A stretch of 64,000 bases of DNA, from NCBI GenBank assembly GCA_010909165.1, contig MU008159.1:186001-250000 (forward strand), read 5' to 3'. Of this stretch, positions 11,701-23,808 are shown one piece after another. Numbering within the stretch: position 1 is the stretch's first letter; every line of letters starts with the position of its first letter. The stretch comes from Anthoceros angustus (taxonomy: Eukaryota; Streptophyta; Anthocerotopsida; Anthocerotales; Anthocerotaceae). The position numbers and the translations under genes are program-made. Below the pieces are notes generated by a model. That model saw nothing but the letters and a program-made list of their open reading frames with translations, searched no databases and was not told where the DNA came from.

Positions 11701-13760
11701 AATGGAGAGGAAACTGTGCATCCACTAGGGGATCAGCCATGGAGGTTACGACATGCATATGCATGGTTAGTATGCTTATGCATGTGCACACCCGGGTGGG
11801 TCCTGGAATCAGCTGCCATCAGCTGGGAGGTGGCAAGCTTGCGGAAGCGTGAATCTCTCATGTGCTGGTGTTCGTCCTGTGCGAGCATTGCTAGTGGAGC
11901 TCAGCACGACCCATGTGGACACTACCCACCACTATCCTGGTATCCTAGCAGGCTCTTCGAAAGGGTAGTGCCCTGTGCTGGGTGCGTGCGTGCTTGTGTG
12001 AAAGGCCGCTGTTCTGCCGCGGTTACAAGTGCGAGAGAGGAGTGGGACGTTGTTACGGAATCCAGGGCCATGTGATCGATGGCGCTACCTGTCGCAGTCC
12101 CGGTTTCGAACTTCCTGGCCACCCGCCCATGTATCCCATCCATGTCCAGCATGCCTGCCCATGTGATGGCCGGGACGGGCCGTTCCGTTCCACGGCGTTA
12201 CGGCAGGCGGTGCCGCACTTGGATAGTTGTGCTCTCACTTACGCCCATGACAAGCACCGGGTGATGGTGAAATTAGCTGTGCTTTCGTCATCCTGACGAT
12301 GCCTTGAAGTTCGAATTCCTACTGGTTTGGTTGATGGGAATCGAGGTCCTTTAAGTTCCAATCCCACCATCACCCAACAAGCCTTGCCGAGCTGTGCGCG
12401 TACTTGGCCAGATGCAAATGACACCACAAGCAGCTTTACGAAGCAGAGATGATGGAAGTTGCAGTATCTTTCTGTTTGTATGTTTGCTCTAGACTTCTCA
12501 CTTGTCTTACATGGGGGCTTTGCAGGCAGCAGGCCTGGAAGAGGGGGTTTTCGGCATCCTGTACTCTTGCCCTTGTCCTTTTGCAGAGCAGCCATGGGCG
12601 GTGGCCTGCAGTGCAGCCTCAACTGCTTGTAGGGCCGCCATGGGAGTTGTACTGCACCCCAACTGGTAACGGGGGGACACTGTACCGATGAGAGCAGCTG
12701 AGAGGCCCGGGGCCCTCCATGCTGTGCGAGCAGTTCTTGTGGCTACAGAGCCTTCTGCATGGCAACTGGTTTGCAGAAAAGGTTATCCTTATGGAACCCA
12801 GACTGGGCTGCAGGGAGCTTGTGGCTGCCCAGGGCCTGGTGCTCAGATATTAATCTGAGCCATGGTGCCATCACTGAAGCTGTCTGCTTGGTCTCCGACA
12901 CTCCAGTCGCCTTCAACTGCCATGGGAACGTGATCGAGCCAGTTGTAAAAACATTGAGCGACAAGCCAACTTGGCAGCAAAGATAGGATAGGATGAAAGG
13001 TTCCATGCCTTGCAATCTGCAAATCAGCACAGCTGGGAAATCTCATCCTGCAACAGTCTTGAGAACATGTCCTGCAACAGTTTTGTTAGTTGTTACTCTA
13101 ATCTTGGAAACCTGGATAGTGTAAACAATACAATGCTTCGGAATTTGCAGACAAAAATCCTTTCTTACCTGCAAAGGTCACAAAAAATGTATGGAATGCA
13201 AGCCCTAGTAGTTTCATCAGGTTAGGTTTAGGTCAGGATTGGACGATTGGACGATTGGACGATTGGACAAAGAACAAGAGAGAGAACTCGTGTCAGACCA
13301 GCCATGTGTGAGGAACAATAATATGCAAAAACCCGGATGTGCTCTGACACCCGTGTCGTGGGGTGTCGTGCAGGAAGCTTAGAAAACCATTGTCTACACA
13401 GGAGAAGCCCAGTCTGGAGAGCTACTGATCGATCGTCCATTTTGTGGGCCCGTTCAGACAGAGACACTGACTTGCATTGAATGTCGTCCAAGAAGGCCTG
13501 GGTAAAACTGAGTGGAGATGTCCTGATGTGGTGACTGCCAACCCAGTTTTGGATGCAAGCAAGCCTGTTTTGGGCTCCTCAGCTACCAGATTGTACATCA
13601 AACTATTGCTTCTCTGACAAATTGAAACGAGTTTAATGCAGGTCCCCGTTCTCACCGAATGATTGTGGAGCACGCCTGGTTCTCCTCCCTCCTCCATCGC
13701 CAGCGCAAGCAGTAGTGAATGAGGCACTGGTAACGTCACACGACTGTTTCAAAATCGTCG
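8791..13760. other. 5-kb intergenic stretch, no supported gene
   Basis: Open frames here are short, overlap on both strands and show no recognised domain. Minor structure: a perfect 14-bp palindrome ctggttcgaaccag near 10930, and a triple GATTGGAC direct repeat at 13237-13266. I would not annotate a gene. Confidence 0.5.
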
Positions 13761-13766
13761 GGCATG

Positions 13767-13780
13767 TCATATAAATTGCC
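13767..13780 (+). promoter_or_regulatory. Candidate TATA box of expansin 2
   Basis: TCATATAAATTGCC lies about 320 nt upstream of the ATG at 14091. A matching spacing is seen at expansins 1 and 5. Confidence 0.5.
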
Positions 13781-14090
13781 TGCATCCCAGCCTCTCTGCA
13801 CTCATTCAAACATCTGACCTGCTTTCCTTGGCTCCTGGACCTGCGCTGTGCAGCACTGTCTGGCCTGCCCTGACTCACCTCTCCCCCGCGCCTCCCACCA
13901 CATCTAGAGCACCCACCTGCTTGTGATGCAGATTTCGGCCACCATTTTCTCCTTCCTGTGCATCTTTGTGGTGGAGATTGATTTCCACTATCTCGAGCTG
14001 CAACTCCTGCTCTTCAGAGTCACAGTTGATTGAGCTCAGCAGGACCAGCAGCACCAGCATCCTTCTGCCCCTCCTCCCTTTCGTGAGAAA

Positions 14091-15193
14091 ATGGCGGTTT
14101 CTCTGCAGAGATTGAGCACGACGGCATTGGTGGTCGTCCTGTTCCTACTTCCTTCTCCCCAACTCGTTCTTGCGAAAGGAAAACACGGAGCTACAGTTGG
14201 GCACCACAAAGCTGGAGGCGGTCACCACAAAGCTGGAAGCGGGCACCACAAATCCGGAAGTAGCCAGAAGAAAGGTGGCAGCTCTGGTGGTGGTGGTGGG
14301 AGCTATTCTGGAGGGGCTGGCTGGTCATCTGCCCATGCTACATTCTACGGAGGCAATGACGCCTCTGGGACACTGGGTATGCAGCAACCGATCAAACTCC
14401 TGCTCTCCTCTCCGCTTTGCTTCCAATTTCGAAGCACAGGTTCTGATCTGGCCGGCTGGTTGCAATTGCAGGGGGCTCATGTGGATACGGAAACCTGTAC
14501 GACCGGGGCTACGGAACCAGCACAGCAGCTCTGAGCACAGCGCTGTACAACAATGGAGCCTCCTGCGGGGCCTGCTTCGAGATCCAATGCACGGGCTCCA
14601 GGTGGTGCAAGGGATCTGCCCCCATCACAATCACTGCCACCAATTTCTGCCCTCAGAATCCAGCTCTCCCCAACAACGCTGGGGGCTGGTGCAACATGCC
14701 TCTGCAGCACTTCGACATGTCCGTGCCTGCGTTCCTGGAAATAGCAGAGCAAGTGGGCGGCATCGTTCCCGTTAACTACAGAAGGTGAGAGGCCGCCATG
14801 GGCTATGCTGAATGCACCACATTGCTGAAATTGAATTTGAAGCTGGTCGTGAACCGTGGCCTGACGTTTCCACTGCAATGTTCGATGTGCAGAGTTTCGT
14901 GTGTGAAGAAGGGGGGCATCCAGTTCACAATCAATGGCCATGCCTACTTCAACTTGGTGCTCATCACCAACGTGGGCGGAGCAGGAGACGTGCACGCTGT
15001 TTCCGTCAAGGGCTCTAAAACCGGATGGGAAGCAATGACGAGAAACTGGGGCCAGAACTGGCAGAGCAACTCCTACCTCAACGGCCAGAGCCTCTCCTTC
15101 CAAGTCACCACCAGTGGCGGCACCCTCATTTCCTACGACGTCACACCTGCTGGCTGGAGCTTTGGGCAGACCTTCTCTGGAGCCCAATTTTGA
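14091..15193 (+). CDS. EXPA: Alpha-expansin 2 with HHK heptad-repeat N-terminal extension
   Basis: Exons 14091-14376, 14472-14784 and 14893-15193 give 299 residues, about 45 more than a plain alpha-expansin. Residues 1-28 are a signal peptide. Residues 29-78 are Gly/His/Lys/Ser rich, with GHHK at 37, 44 and 51 (seven-residue period), then QKKGG and a glycine run. The expansin domain follows: [53 protein letters not shown] and VSCVKKGG, then NWGQNWQSN near the C-terminus. Introns sit at the cluster's two conserved positions. Domain 1 Cys residues and HFD are intact. The extension could bind metal or acidic wall polymers; that is inference. Expansin 4 has a related heptad. Confidence 0.94.
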
Positions 15194-16344
15194 AGACTCC
15201 TTCACCTTACTTCTTTTCCGTCAAATCGGTCTGCTGTGTAATTGTATGGATCTTCAACTCTTTCTGTTGGATAGCCTTCTACCCAATGCAATGGGCGCAA
15301 GGCATGTATCATAGTTAAAGGTATGGACTGAGAAGTATGTAGATGGGAGCCCCATTGAAGGATAGCCTCTCATCAGGGTGCTTGGTTTTGACACATGTGG
15401 TCATAGCTCAGTTGTGTTAGTTTGCAGAAGAGGTGATTTGTATGCAGCTATTGCCACCCTCTGCACTACACCACGGATGCCAAGGTCAGGCCTCCATCTA
15501 GACAGCAGTTTATTGTATAAATAGATAATAGACTACCACGAGTTGGAGAACATTCTGCTCCTACCCTACATGGACGAGTTCCTCTTATTAAATGTAATGC
15601 CATTTCCACACAAGCCTTCTCCTTCTAAGCGTATTTCAGTTTCCTGCCATTGATGGCAAAGAGAAAAACGCTTCAAATTCTTTCTAATTTTTTTTGCGTT
15701 GCAGTCTCTGGATGCGATGAATGGAAATTGGTTTCCTCCCAGCCAGGTGCTCAGCACTCATTCCACTCTCTAGGAGGAGAATGTGCTGTACCTTTTGTCT
15801 GAAGGGGTTGTAAATGTGGGGAGCTATGCACATGTTCGTCAGGAAAGGTCGATTTACTGCACTCAATGTCCAGCGTTGATTTGTCGATACGGCGTTGCAG
15901 TTGCTCATGCAGCTGTCCAGTAGAATGTTTTCTTCATACCGCAAGCATAGGCGGCAGCTTGGCCGATTCCTTGGGTACAGCAAAAATAGTGTTGAAATTT
16001 TGTGAGTGGCGACTTCCTGCAGCTTCCCACATCCCGAGAAAACGACTGCGTCAAACAAGACCTCAGCAAACTGCAAAGTAGTTGTTGTTACCAGGCAAAA
16101 TAAGAGTAGAGTACACTGGCTGTGCTGCGGGGATCTGAATTTGATTCTGGCCCGCAGCCTGCTACAAAGCGTTTCTAACAGTCTATCCAGTGAGGTGCTT
16201 GGACGGTCCGACGGACCATATCCACTCACATGTTAGTGTTGTATACATGGAGCTGCGGGGAGCTCTAAAGCGCTCACCTCGGCTGCTCTTTCGTATAAAA
16301 GTACAAGGAGTTGGTGCAGGCAGAAGGACAAGACAAGGTTGCAG
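15194..16344. other. Spacer between converging expansins 2 and 3
   Basis: The genes at 14091-15193 (+) and 16345-17454 (-) point toward each other, so this spacer should contain both 3' UTRs. I see no other gene. Confidence 0.5.
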
Positions 16345-17454
16345 TTATCCGCGAAATTGCCTTCCTTCGTAAGTGGTCCCGAACTTCCAGCCAGCAGGGA
16401 TGACGTTGGGGCTGTTGCAGAATCTGTTGTCGCTGGTGATGACTTTGATGGAGAAGGATTGCCCGTCCAGGTAGTCGTCGTTCTCCCAGTTCTGTCCCCA
16501 GTTCCTCTTCAAAGCCTTCCAAGAAGAGCCGGAGCCGACTTGGATGTAAACTTCCCTCACGTCTCCTACTCCTCCCACGTTTGTGATTAGAATAAGGTTG
16601 AAGTAGCTGTGGCCGTTGATCTGAAACTTGATACCTCCTTCTTTCACGCACTTCACTCTGGGAGACAAAGCGGCGCACACAATTCAGCAATCGTTGCAAC
16701 AGAAGGTGCAAAGTGTAACAAATCAAAAGATTGTTACAACAGTGGTCCCATGACAACGTAGGGCCGCAGCAAACGATAAAGCGTACCTGCGGTAGTTGAC
16801 AGGCACAACTCCAGTGACCGCGGCGGCCATCCTGGTGAATGCTGGCTGGGACAGGTCGAAATGCACTCTCGGCGCATTGCACCAGCCGCCGGTCGATCCT
16901 TCCGGACAATAATTGGTGGCCGTGACAACAATCTTAGGCGCGCCGGAGAAGCATCCGCCGGTACATTTCAGCTGGTAGCAGGCTCCGCAAGTTTCCCCTC
17001 CCCCGAACAGAGCCGAGCTGAGAGCGGCGGTGTTGGTGCCGTATCCTTGACTGTAGAGATTTCCATACCCGCACGCCCCGCCTGAAACACAAAATCAACA
17101 AGAAGGTGAGACGAAGGCAACAAACATACAAACATGCATCCACATCGATTCTCCGTTGCAGAAATTACGAAGAACGTGCGTGTTCCACTTCATGCAGTCC
17201 CTGGACAACAAGAAATGCTACAGAAAAAACGAACAGTCTCTCGACAGCAAGAAATGATACAGAAAAAGTCATCTCCTCGTTTCCTGCGTCTCCATCAGCT
17301 CATACTCACCGTTGGTCTCCGATGCGTCGGATCCTCCATAGAACGTCGCATGCGCCACTCCCTTCACCCAGGGGTAGCTAATTTTGCCGTGAACTATCCG
17401 GCAACTGACCAAAACAAGAGCCAAAACCAGCTGCAAGCAGCTGATTCCTGCCAT
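16345..17454 (-). CDS. EXPA: Alpha-expansin-like 3, lacking the NNGGWC-preceding stretch
   Basis: Exons 17454-17310, 17081-16787 and 16657-16345 give 250 residues. I chose the ATG at 17454 because a good signal peptide follows ([18 protein letters not shown]); the upstream in-frame ATG at 17616 would put about 54 unrelated residues in front. The domain has [49 protein letters not shown] and HFDLSQPAF, then VKCVKEGG and NWGQNWEND. Between NYCP and GGWC there are only four residues, where expansins 1, 2, 4 and 5 have about nine (type PxLPNDN). Expansin 6 has the same shortening. The C-terminal half carries an extra GSGSS and a C-terminal RQFRG. Both introns match the cluster positions. Confidence 0.92.
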
Positions 17455-18342
17455 TCTCACAGTCTGAAATCTGAGCTGCGCCTGAAGGCAGTGACTGGAA
17501 TCCGCTACCTTGACAGCAGCGTTCAGGGACTCATTGACGAAGGGAAAAAAAACAGAGAAATTCTGAAATCCTCCACAAGAGAACGACAGAGCAATGCTCC
17601 ACGACCGGAGCTCCAAACACGAGACAAGGGCTCAGAATTGAGACGAATTCAGCACAGACGGAGAGACGAGCGTGCAGTGCAATGCGATGGTGAGAGCCTG
17701 AGGAGGGAAGGCAAGAAGCCGCGACTTAAAAGGCCTTCCTGAAAAAACGATTAATAGCAAAAGAGGCTTTCGCAAAAGAGACGGCAGGAAGGGAGGGAGG
17801 TGAGTGGGCGAAACGGAACGGGCCCCGTCGGGCGGGCCTGACACCGGGCACATGCTGCAGGTGCCAACCCTGGTGAGCGTCGGGTTGACTCGTCCGCTGT
17901 GATGTAAGCGCAAGCGCACCAGGCCACACCAGAACATGAATATCCTATCCCGCGCGGAACACTGGAAACCATGTTGTCGGCTCGTCTCGTCGCGTCTCGA
18001 TTTGTTACGAATCGCTTCGCAAATTGGCTTCGCAAAATGGCATCCGGCTTGTGCAGGAAATGTGTGTGCCTAAATGAGGAGCATTTTTCGGATAAGAAAA
18101 AGGCTGACAGATTAATAGTAATAGGAAGTGGCGGGGACGAGATCCCGGGCGCAGAGCACCGACAATCGGGAAAGGGCCAAAGGCATAAAAGAGAGAAAGA
18201 AAGCAGCGGCCCGAAAGGGGCTGCAAGCCATCATCGCCCGGGCGATGCGCTCCAATGATGAAACGCAAAATGCCTTTCGCCGTGGGCGGGGACCGGGTAG
18301 AGCGACCGACCCGCTCCCCAAGGCGCGTGTCCCCATGTCAGT

Positions 18343-18392
18343 GGGCCCCGGCCAGGGCCCGGGCCCGGGCCCGGGCCCCGGCCCCGGCCGGA
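18343..18392. repeat. GC-only simple repeat (GGGCCC / CCCGG)
   Basis: About 50 bp consist almost only of G and C, with several GGGCCCG units. It can fold back on itself or form quadruplexes. No gene is attached to it that I can support. Confidence 0.75.
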
Positions 18393-20674
18393 GAATGGTT
18401 TTTCTTCCTCCTGTCGGTGGGAACGCGGTGCCGCTCCGAAATCGCCCGATAGGTGAGCCCGGGATAGGGGTTCGGTTTTACCCCGCTCGTGTGGCCTCGT
18501 GTTGCGAGATTCTGGTGGACGTTGCGTGTTGCAGGGTTGCAGGCACGCGAGGGGGAGCGTTGGACGTGGTCGCGCCCGAAGTGTGTCAGTGCGAGGTCCG
18601 AGCGGCCGATGGGAGCCTGCGAGGGAACGGCCGGCCCGGCGGAGACGGGCTGCGATGGGACCACAGCAGACGACGCAGAGGCAGCGAGGCCGCGAGGGTG
18701 GAAGGAATGGGACGGCATGCCAAGGAATGGAATATGGAATAACTCACTCCGGAGATGCAGAAGAGGGCAAGGAACTGAGAACTTGGGACTTCGCCACCCG
18801 AGAAAGTGGTTTAGCGAGGCCAATAATTGAGAGGCGGCAGGTACAGGGATGCATTGTATAATCTAGGTGGTGGAGGTGGTTCTGGTATGCATTGACGCAT
18901 TGATGCAATGATGCAATGATGCATTGATGCATTGCTGGGCAGTGGCCCGGCCAAACAGTGCCGCCGATCGGGCTTCCCGACCCGATCGCGCACAACCGCA
19001 AACCAGCATCGAGCCCCATTCGGCTTGCTGGCAATCCGGTGCTGGAAAGTACCACAGCCAGACGCACGACCGGTGCAATGCACCAACAGCTGGTCATGAG
19101 TCCGGAGTTTCAGTAGCTGCAGTAGGTCGTTGCAATTGCGGCGTTGGGACTCTCAGCAGCCCGATTCGGGCTCCTGTTTGACGTACCTGTACGCAAGGCA
19201 GTGATGAAGGCCCCCTTCCAGTTCCCTGCTTCCTGCCTGCGTGCGGCCGCTGTGAAGCGAGCGCCAAACGCATTCGTAAGATCATGCCGTGTGTGTGCGT
19301 AATGGTGATGTGGGTCGTGATGCGATCACAGTGACGCGCGTCCTGCCCCGGAATCTGCATGCCACACTGGTGCGCTGCGCACCCCGGCACCCCACAGCCC
19401 GACCGAGACGTGCGTCGTCCCTTTCGCGATGTACTTGCATGGACTGCGCTCTTTCTTACTGTTTCTTGCTCCACCAACAAGCAAACCAAGAACCAAATAA
19501 AACAACGCTAATCACTCTCTTCTAAACCACCCCTTAGGTTGGGAGCTTAGTCCCTCTTTTTCAGTTCACCCTCAGGGTCCGCCTTGGTTGTCCCTGCTGG
19601 ATGGGCTTCTTCCCATCGTTTCTTTTCCTGCTGGATAGGCTTCTTCCCATCATTTTTTTTCCTTTTTTTCCTTATTAGAAAAAGAAAAGAGACCCTCTAC
19701 TCATCATATACCTAGACCACGGGTGGATCTGATTTTGCATTTGAATTCGGAATAAGCACAGTGAGGGCATGATGTTTGAAGCTTCCCCTTTTGGGTTCTC
19801 CTGGCGTCCTCGGGACGCAAACATTGCCCTTTTTTTGGGGCTTTGAGGCCACCAGTACGCACATGGCCATGAACAAGTCCGGACCACGGCGCGTTTGCGG
19901 CCCGACCCGGGCTTCTGGTGGTCTGGTCACCCGCCTCCCCGACACCCGTCCCGTCCGCGCGGACTGGACGGCGGAGGCTTGCTTGATGGAAGGTCCAGCC
20001 GTCCGCGGCGACGTGGCGTCGTCGCCGACTCCGGATGCTTATCGCTGATAAGGGCATTAAAAACAATAATTCGGCGAAGGCCGATAGCCGAGAGCCGAGA
20101 GCCGAGATCCGGGACCAGTCGCAGGCGGGGCATGTGAGGTGGGGCCTCCTCCCGCCCGGACAACTTCCAAAACTGCCATTACCGGCCCGGCCGAGTGGCC
20201 TGGTGGGGCCTGCGTTCCGTCTGCCCAATTAGACGGCGTCAGAATCCCATGGTTTGTCCGGAGTGAGGAGCGGGTAGCTACGAGCGGCTGTCCGCCATCC
20301 GCGCTCGGCCTATTCCAAAGCCCCGCCATGATGACGCTCATCGACGGCTGCGGCTCCCCGGCTTCCATCCGACGGCCGCCGTGTCCGGGCCAGACGGTCG
20401 TTAATTCCGTTTGGGCAACTGTCAACGGCCGCGAGTTGACCTTCTTGGGCTGCGCCCAAATCGGGTCGTGATAAAATTTCGGGCTGCTGCATTTTCGGGC
20501 GTCGGATGGGGGTGGGCCTGGCGATCCGGCGGTGAGGGACGGCCGTCTGTTTTAACCGGGCTCGGCTCGGCTCGGCGCGGGGACAAGACGGCGTCAACGG
20601 GCTCGGCGGTTACCGGATGCGACAAGACAAGAAAGCTATTATTCGGGAGCATTACGGAGTAACGCGATGCACGA

Positions 20675-20745
20675 TCGGCTTGTTGGTTAGCGCTTTGGAG
20701 TGGGGAACAGGACTGTTGAGTGCCGGGATCGAATCCGATGCGCGG
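20675..20745 (+). other. Possible tRNA-derived (SINE-like) A/B box pair
   Basis: TTGGTTAGCGC at about 20682 resembles a pol III A box, and GGGATCGAATCC near 20726 resembles a B box with one mismatch. The spacing of about 44 nt is right for a tRNA head. Stems do not pair convincingly and no tail is visible. Weak. Confidence 0.2.
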
Positions 20746-22024
20746 CTGGTAGGGTTGATTATCGATCGAGTTCCTCATACCCCGACATTAACGTCCGACA
20801 TAGATGCTGCGACAGCATTACGCGCGTTAATAAGGTTCAACGCCCGGCCGGCCCCACGGGATGGTGGCCTTGAGTTTAGGGTTTGCGAGGCCCAATAGAA
20901 CATTGTCATCGTGCTGAAGTGGGTCTGGCAAAGCGGGGCCCGGGCTTAGGCGCTTTCTCTTTATGCGCCTTGTCTTTACGTAAAGTGCGGCTTGTGACCT
21001 CACTTATCTGTGCGCGAAGACGGGGTGGCGGGCCCGGGAGATCTGGATCGTCCATTAATCGTCTCATAAATGGCTGGGTAATGGAATCGTGTGAAGGGGG
21101 GTGTTAACGGGCACTGACCTTTGACCGGGACCGGCTGCTTCCATTTTCACCTCGGCTTTACTTTTTGGAAGCGCGTTATTATTAAAAGGCAGAGGGCAGT
21201 GCAGGCCGGGCCCGCGGACCGGCGCCTAACCCGGCCCGTGTTTGAGCCACAACCACCGTGACGACATTAAATGACCGGCCCGGTTGTAACGGGACCTGGA
21301 GTGTAACGGAGATGGGTGGGCATGCATGTATGGCATGTGCAGCGTGGGGCTGGGCAGAGAGGAAGTTGGCCCACATGAGGAAATTGCACATTTGCGCTTG
21401 GCCCACCCCCTTGTGTTTTCCACATGGAATTCCATGGCCTTTGCGCCCTTCCCAATGCAACCCACTCCCATCCAACTACAGTATCCGCGTACTGCAAGAT
21501 TGGAAGCAGAAGGAGAAGGAGAAGCAGAAAAAGAAGGAGAAGGAGAAGCTGGTGGGATATTTATTCGCATGAGAATCAGGTTTCGCTCCCCAAGAGATTT
21601 GATAATGTTCTCCTCTAATTGCTGAGCATTCATTGCTCCGTAAGTAAGGAGACTCTTGGGATGCACATGTAACTTCATTCATCCAAGTGTTTGGATTAGA
21701 AAGCATTGGATTAACCCATTAAAATTGAATGCATCATGAAAACTTGCCAACCAAGATCATACCCTATCAAACCCTATCAAACTTGGGTAAGGATATTTTC
21801 AGTGTGGGTAGTGTGAAAACTAGGTGTGAACCCACAACTTGAATCAATAAAAGACATGTCGGAGTACTTATTGTCGTCCCATGTGTGTCGTACCTAGGGC
21901 ATGTTTGAGTTCATCATCAGGACTAGGTAGTACCATGAGCATGGCCGAGGGGTTCAAACGTAGTAGTACTCTCAACCTTTTCTAACACTGGGATGTCATG
22001 GAATTCATACGACTCTTGCATTAA

Positions 22025-22395
22025 ATCTAGCACGCAGAGACATAATGAACGGCATGGCCAACAGAACGTCTAGTCTCATCACCTTACACTTACATGTTCG
22101 TATACACACAGCTCTTCTCATCAAGTGCGACCGACAATTCTCTTACAATCTCGCACGTATTGATATAATGGAAGGCATGGGCGATGAAACGTCTAGTGCC
22201 CATCAACTTACACAGAGCTCTTCTCATCAATTGCGACCGACAATTCTCTTACAATTCTCTCGCAATCTCGCACGTATAGATATAATGGAAGGCATGGCCG
22301 ACAGACCGTCTAGTGCCCATCAACTGACACTTACACTTGTTCGTATATCTACGGCTCTTCTCATCAAGGGCAGCCGACAATTCTCTTCCTACATC
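22025..22395. repeat. About 120-bp tandem repeat, three copies
   Basis: ATAATG(G)AA(C/G)GGCATG recurs at 22042, 22165 and 22282 (spacings 123 and 117). Each copy contains a GCTCTTCTCATCAA block and most of the sequence CCGACAATTCTCTT. Not coding. Confidence 0.85.
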
Positions 22396-23808
22396 AAGAG
22401 ACTCTGACATAACAACGTACCCAAGACTTACCATGACTAAGTTGCTCGGACACAACTTCTCACATCAAATACAGCTAGCTTCTTATGACATACTAACTTC
22501 TAAAAAGAACGGAATTTATGTAGTCATCTAATCTCGCACACTTGTGCAGCAATCTCATAATTCACAGCCTCCTTGTATAAGCTTGTACAAAGAGAAATAA
22601 ATAGGCATGCAGAGGTGGTGCCCTAGGTAATTTAAAACTTGCTACTAGAGCAAGTCGGGACCAAAGAAACCCTAATGCAAATTGGCGGGAGATTTGAGAG
22701 CTTGCAACGCACGTTGAGTGGGAGTGATTAGGGTAAAGAGGGGAGGCCGGTATTGACCGGGAGGGTGGCGGTTTAGCGCGGCGGTTAACCGCTTTTCCCG
22801 CGCCCGCCAGGGCGGGACCCGCTTACCGTAACCGCCCGGGTACCGGCAAATGGCGGTCTTGATTGACGGGGCGGGGTAAAACGGCGAAGCGACGGGCAAG
22901 GGACAAGCCACGGGCAACACCACGTGAAATGAAATGCCGGGTGGAAAGCGGTTACCACCATCATGATTCAAACCCGGGGTGGTTACGCGGATTAGGGCCG
23001 GCTAAACCGGGTCGGCCAGGGCCTAACAGCCGTTAACAGAACCCAAGAGCCGCACCCCGGGCGCGTCTGTTTGGTTAAGCGGGCAAGCGGTTTCTGGTTT
23101 CCCTGCCCAGGAAACCTGCCTCGCTTCCAGCGCTCCATCCGTCTTGTTTCCGATCTTTCTTCCCACCATCGGCAGCGGCATCGCATCACGGCTGTATGTA
23201 CATACATACGAGCCATCGTGCCCTCCAGGACTGGCGCCCAGTTGATGGCGATGCTGTTTTTCATCTCCCTGCATTTCTCCAATTCCTCGTCCTGATTTCT
23301 GAGCTTGCATTCCATTCATCCTCTTCTCTCCTCTCGCCTCCCCCACCTCCATCCTCCTCCTTCCTCCGCCTCTCCTGCTGCTCTGCGCTCTCCCCTGCTC
23401 TGGCCCAGATGATCTGCAGCACCAACCCAAAGCAAATTGGTCATCAGCCTTTCATCGCCCATTGATTTCCTCTTTGCCGCATTTAGCCCCGCTTTTGTCC
23501 GGACCCGCAGCTCGCCGCTCTCTCTCCTCTGCCATAGCCTGCCTCTCTCTGCGAGCCTGCGGCTGCTGGGAGCATAAAGGCCCGGCCTCCGGCCGTCGGT
23601 AATCCTCCGCATTTGCTTCCTCGCCTCCGGCTCTCCTCTCAGGCAGCCTGCATTCCGGCCCAGTTCTCGGCATTGCCGCCGCTGGCATCTTGCAACCTGC
23701 CTGTCCCGAGCATTTAGCTTCAGCCCAGGAGCAACTTTGCAGGAGCTTTGCCGAGCTCGCTGCCTGCTCACTTGCAAGCCCGCTCTCCCGTCCCCCCTTC
23801 CCCCTGCG

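Larger units (their letters stand above)
17455..23808. other. 6.3-kb intergenic stretch with low-complexity and short repeats, no supported gene
   Basis: Composition swings from GC-rich (18.1-21.2 kb and 22.7-23.1 kb) to AT-rich (21.7-22.6 kb). It holds a GGGCCC-rich run at 18343-18392, ATGCATTG/ATGCAATG short repeats at 18885-18940, two copies of CTGGAT(G/A)GGCTTCTTCCCATC near 19598-19655, a GA-rich purine tract at 21506-21552, and a three-copy repeat at 22025-22395. A 204-codon frame at 18128 lacks any domain and follows base composition. Confidence 0.5.

Noticed and set aside
12743-13046. Minus-strand frames of 95 and 67 codons
   Set aside because: A stretch near VPMAVEGDWSVGDQ looks protein-like, but no family, start or splice sites support it.
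18128-18742. 204-codon open frame in GC-rich DNA
   Set aside because: No domain, Gly/Pro run from a GGGCCC repeat, other long frames in the same stretch; explained by base composition.
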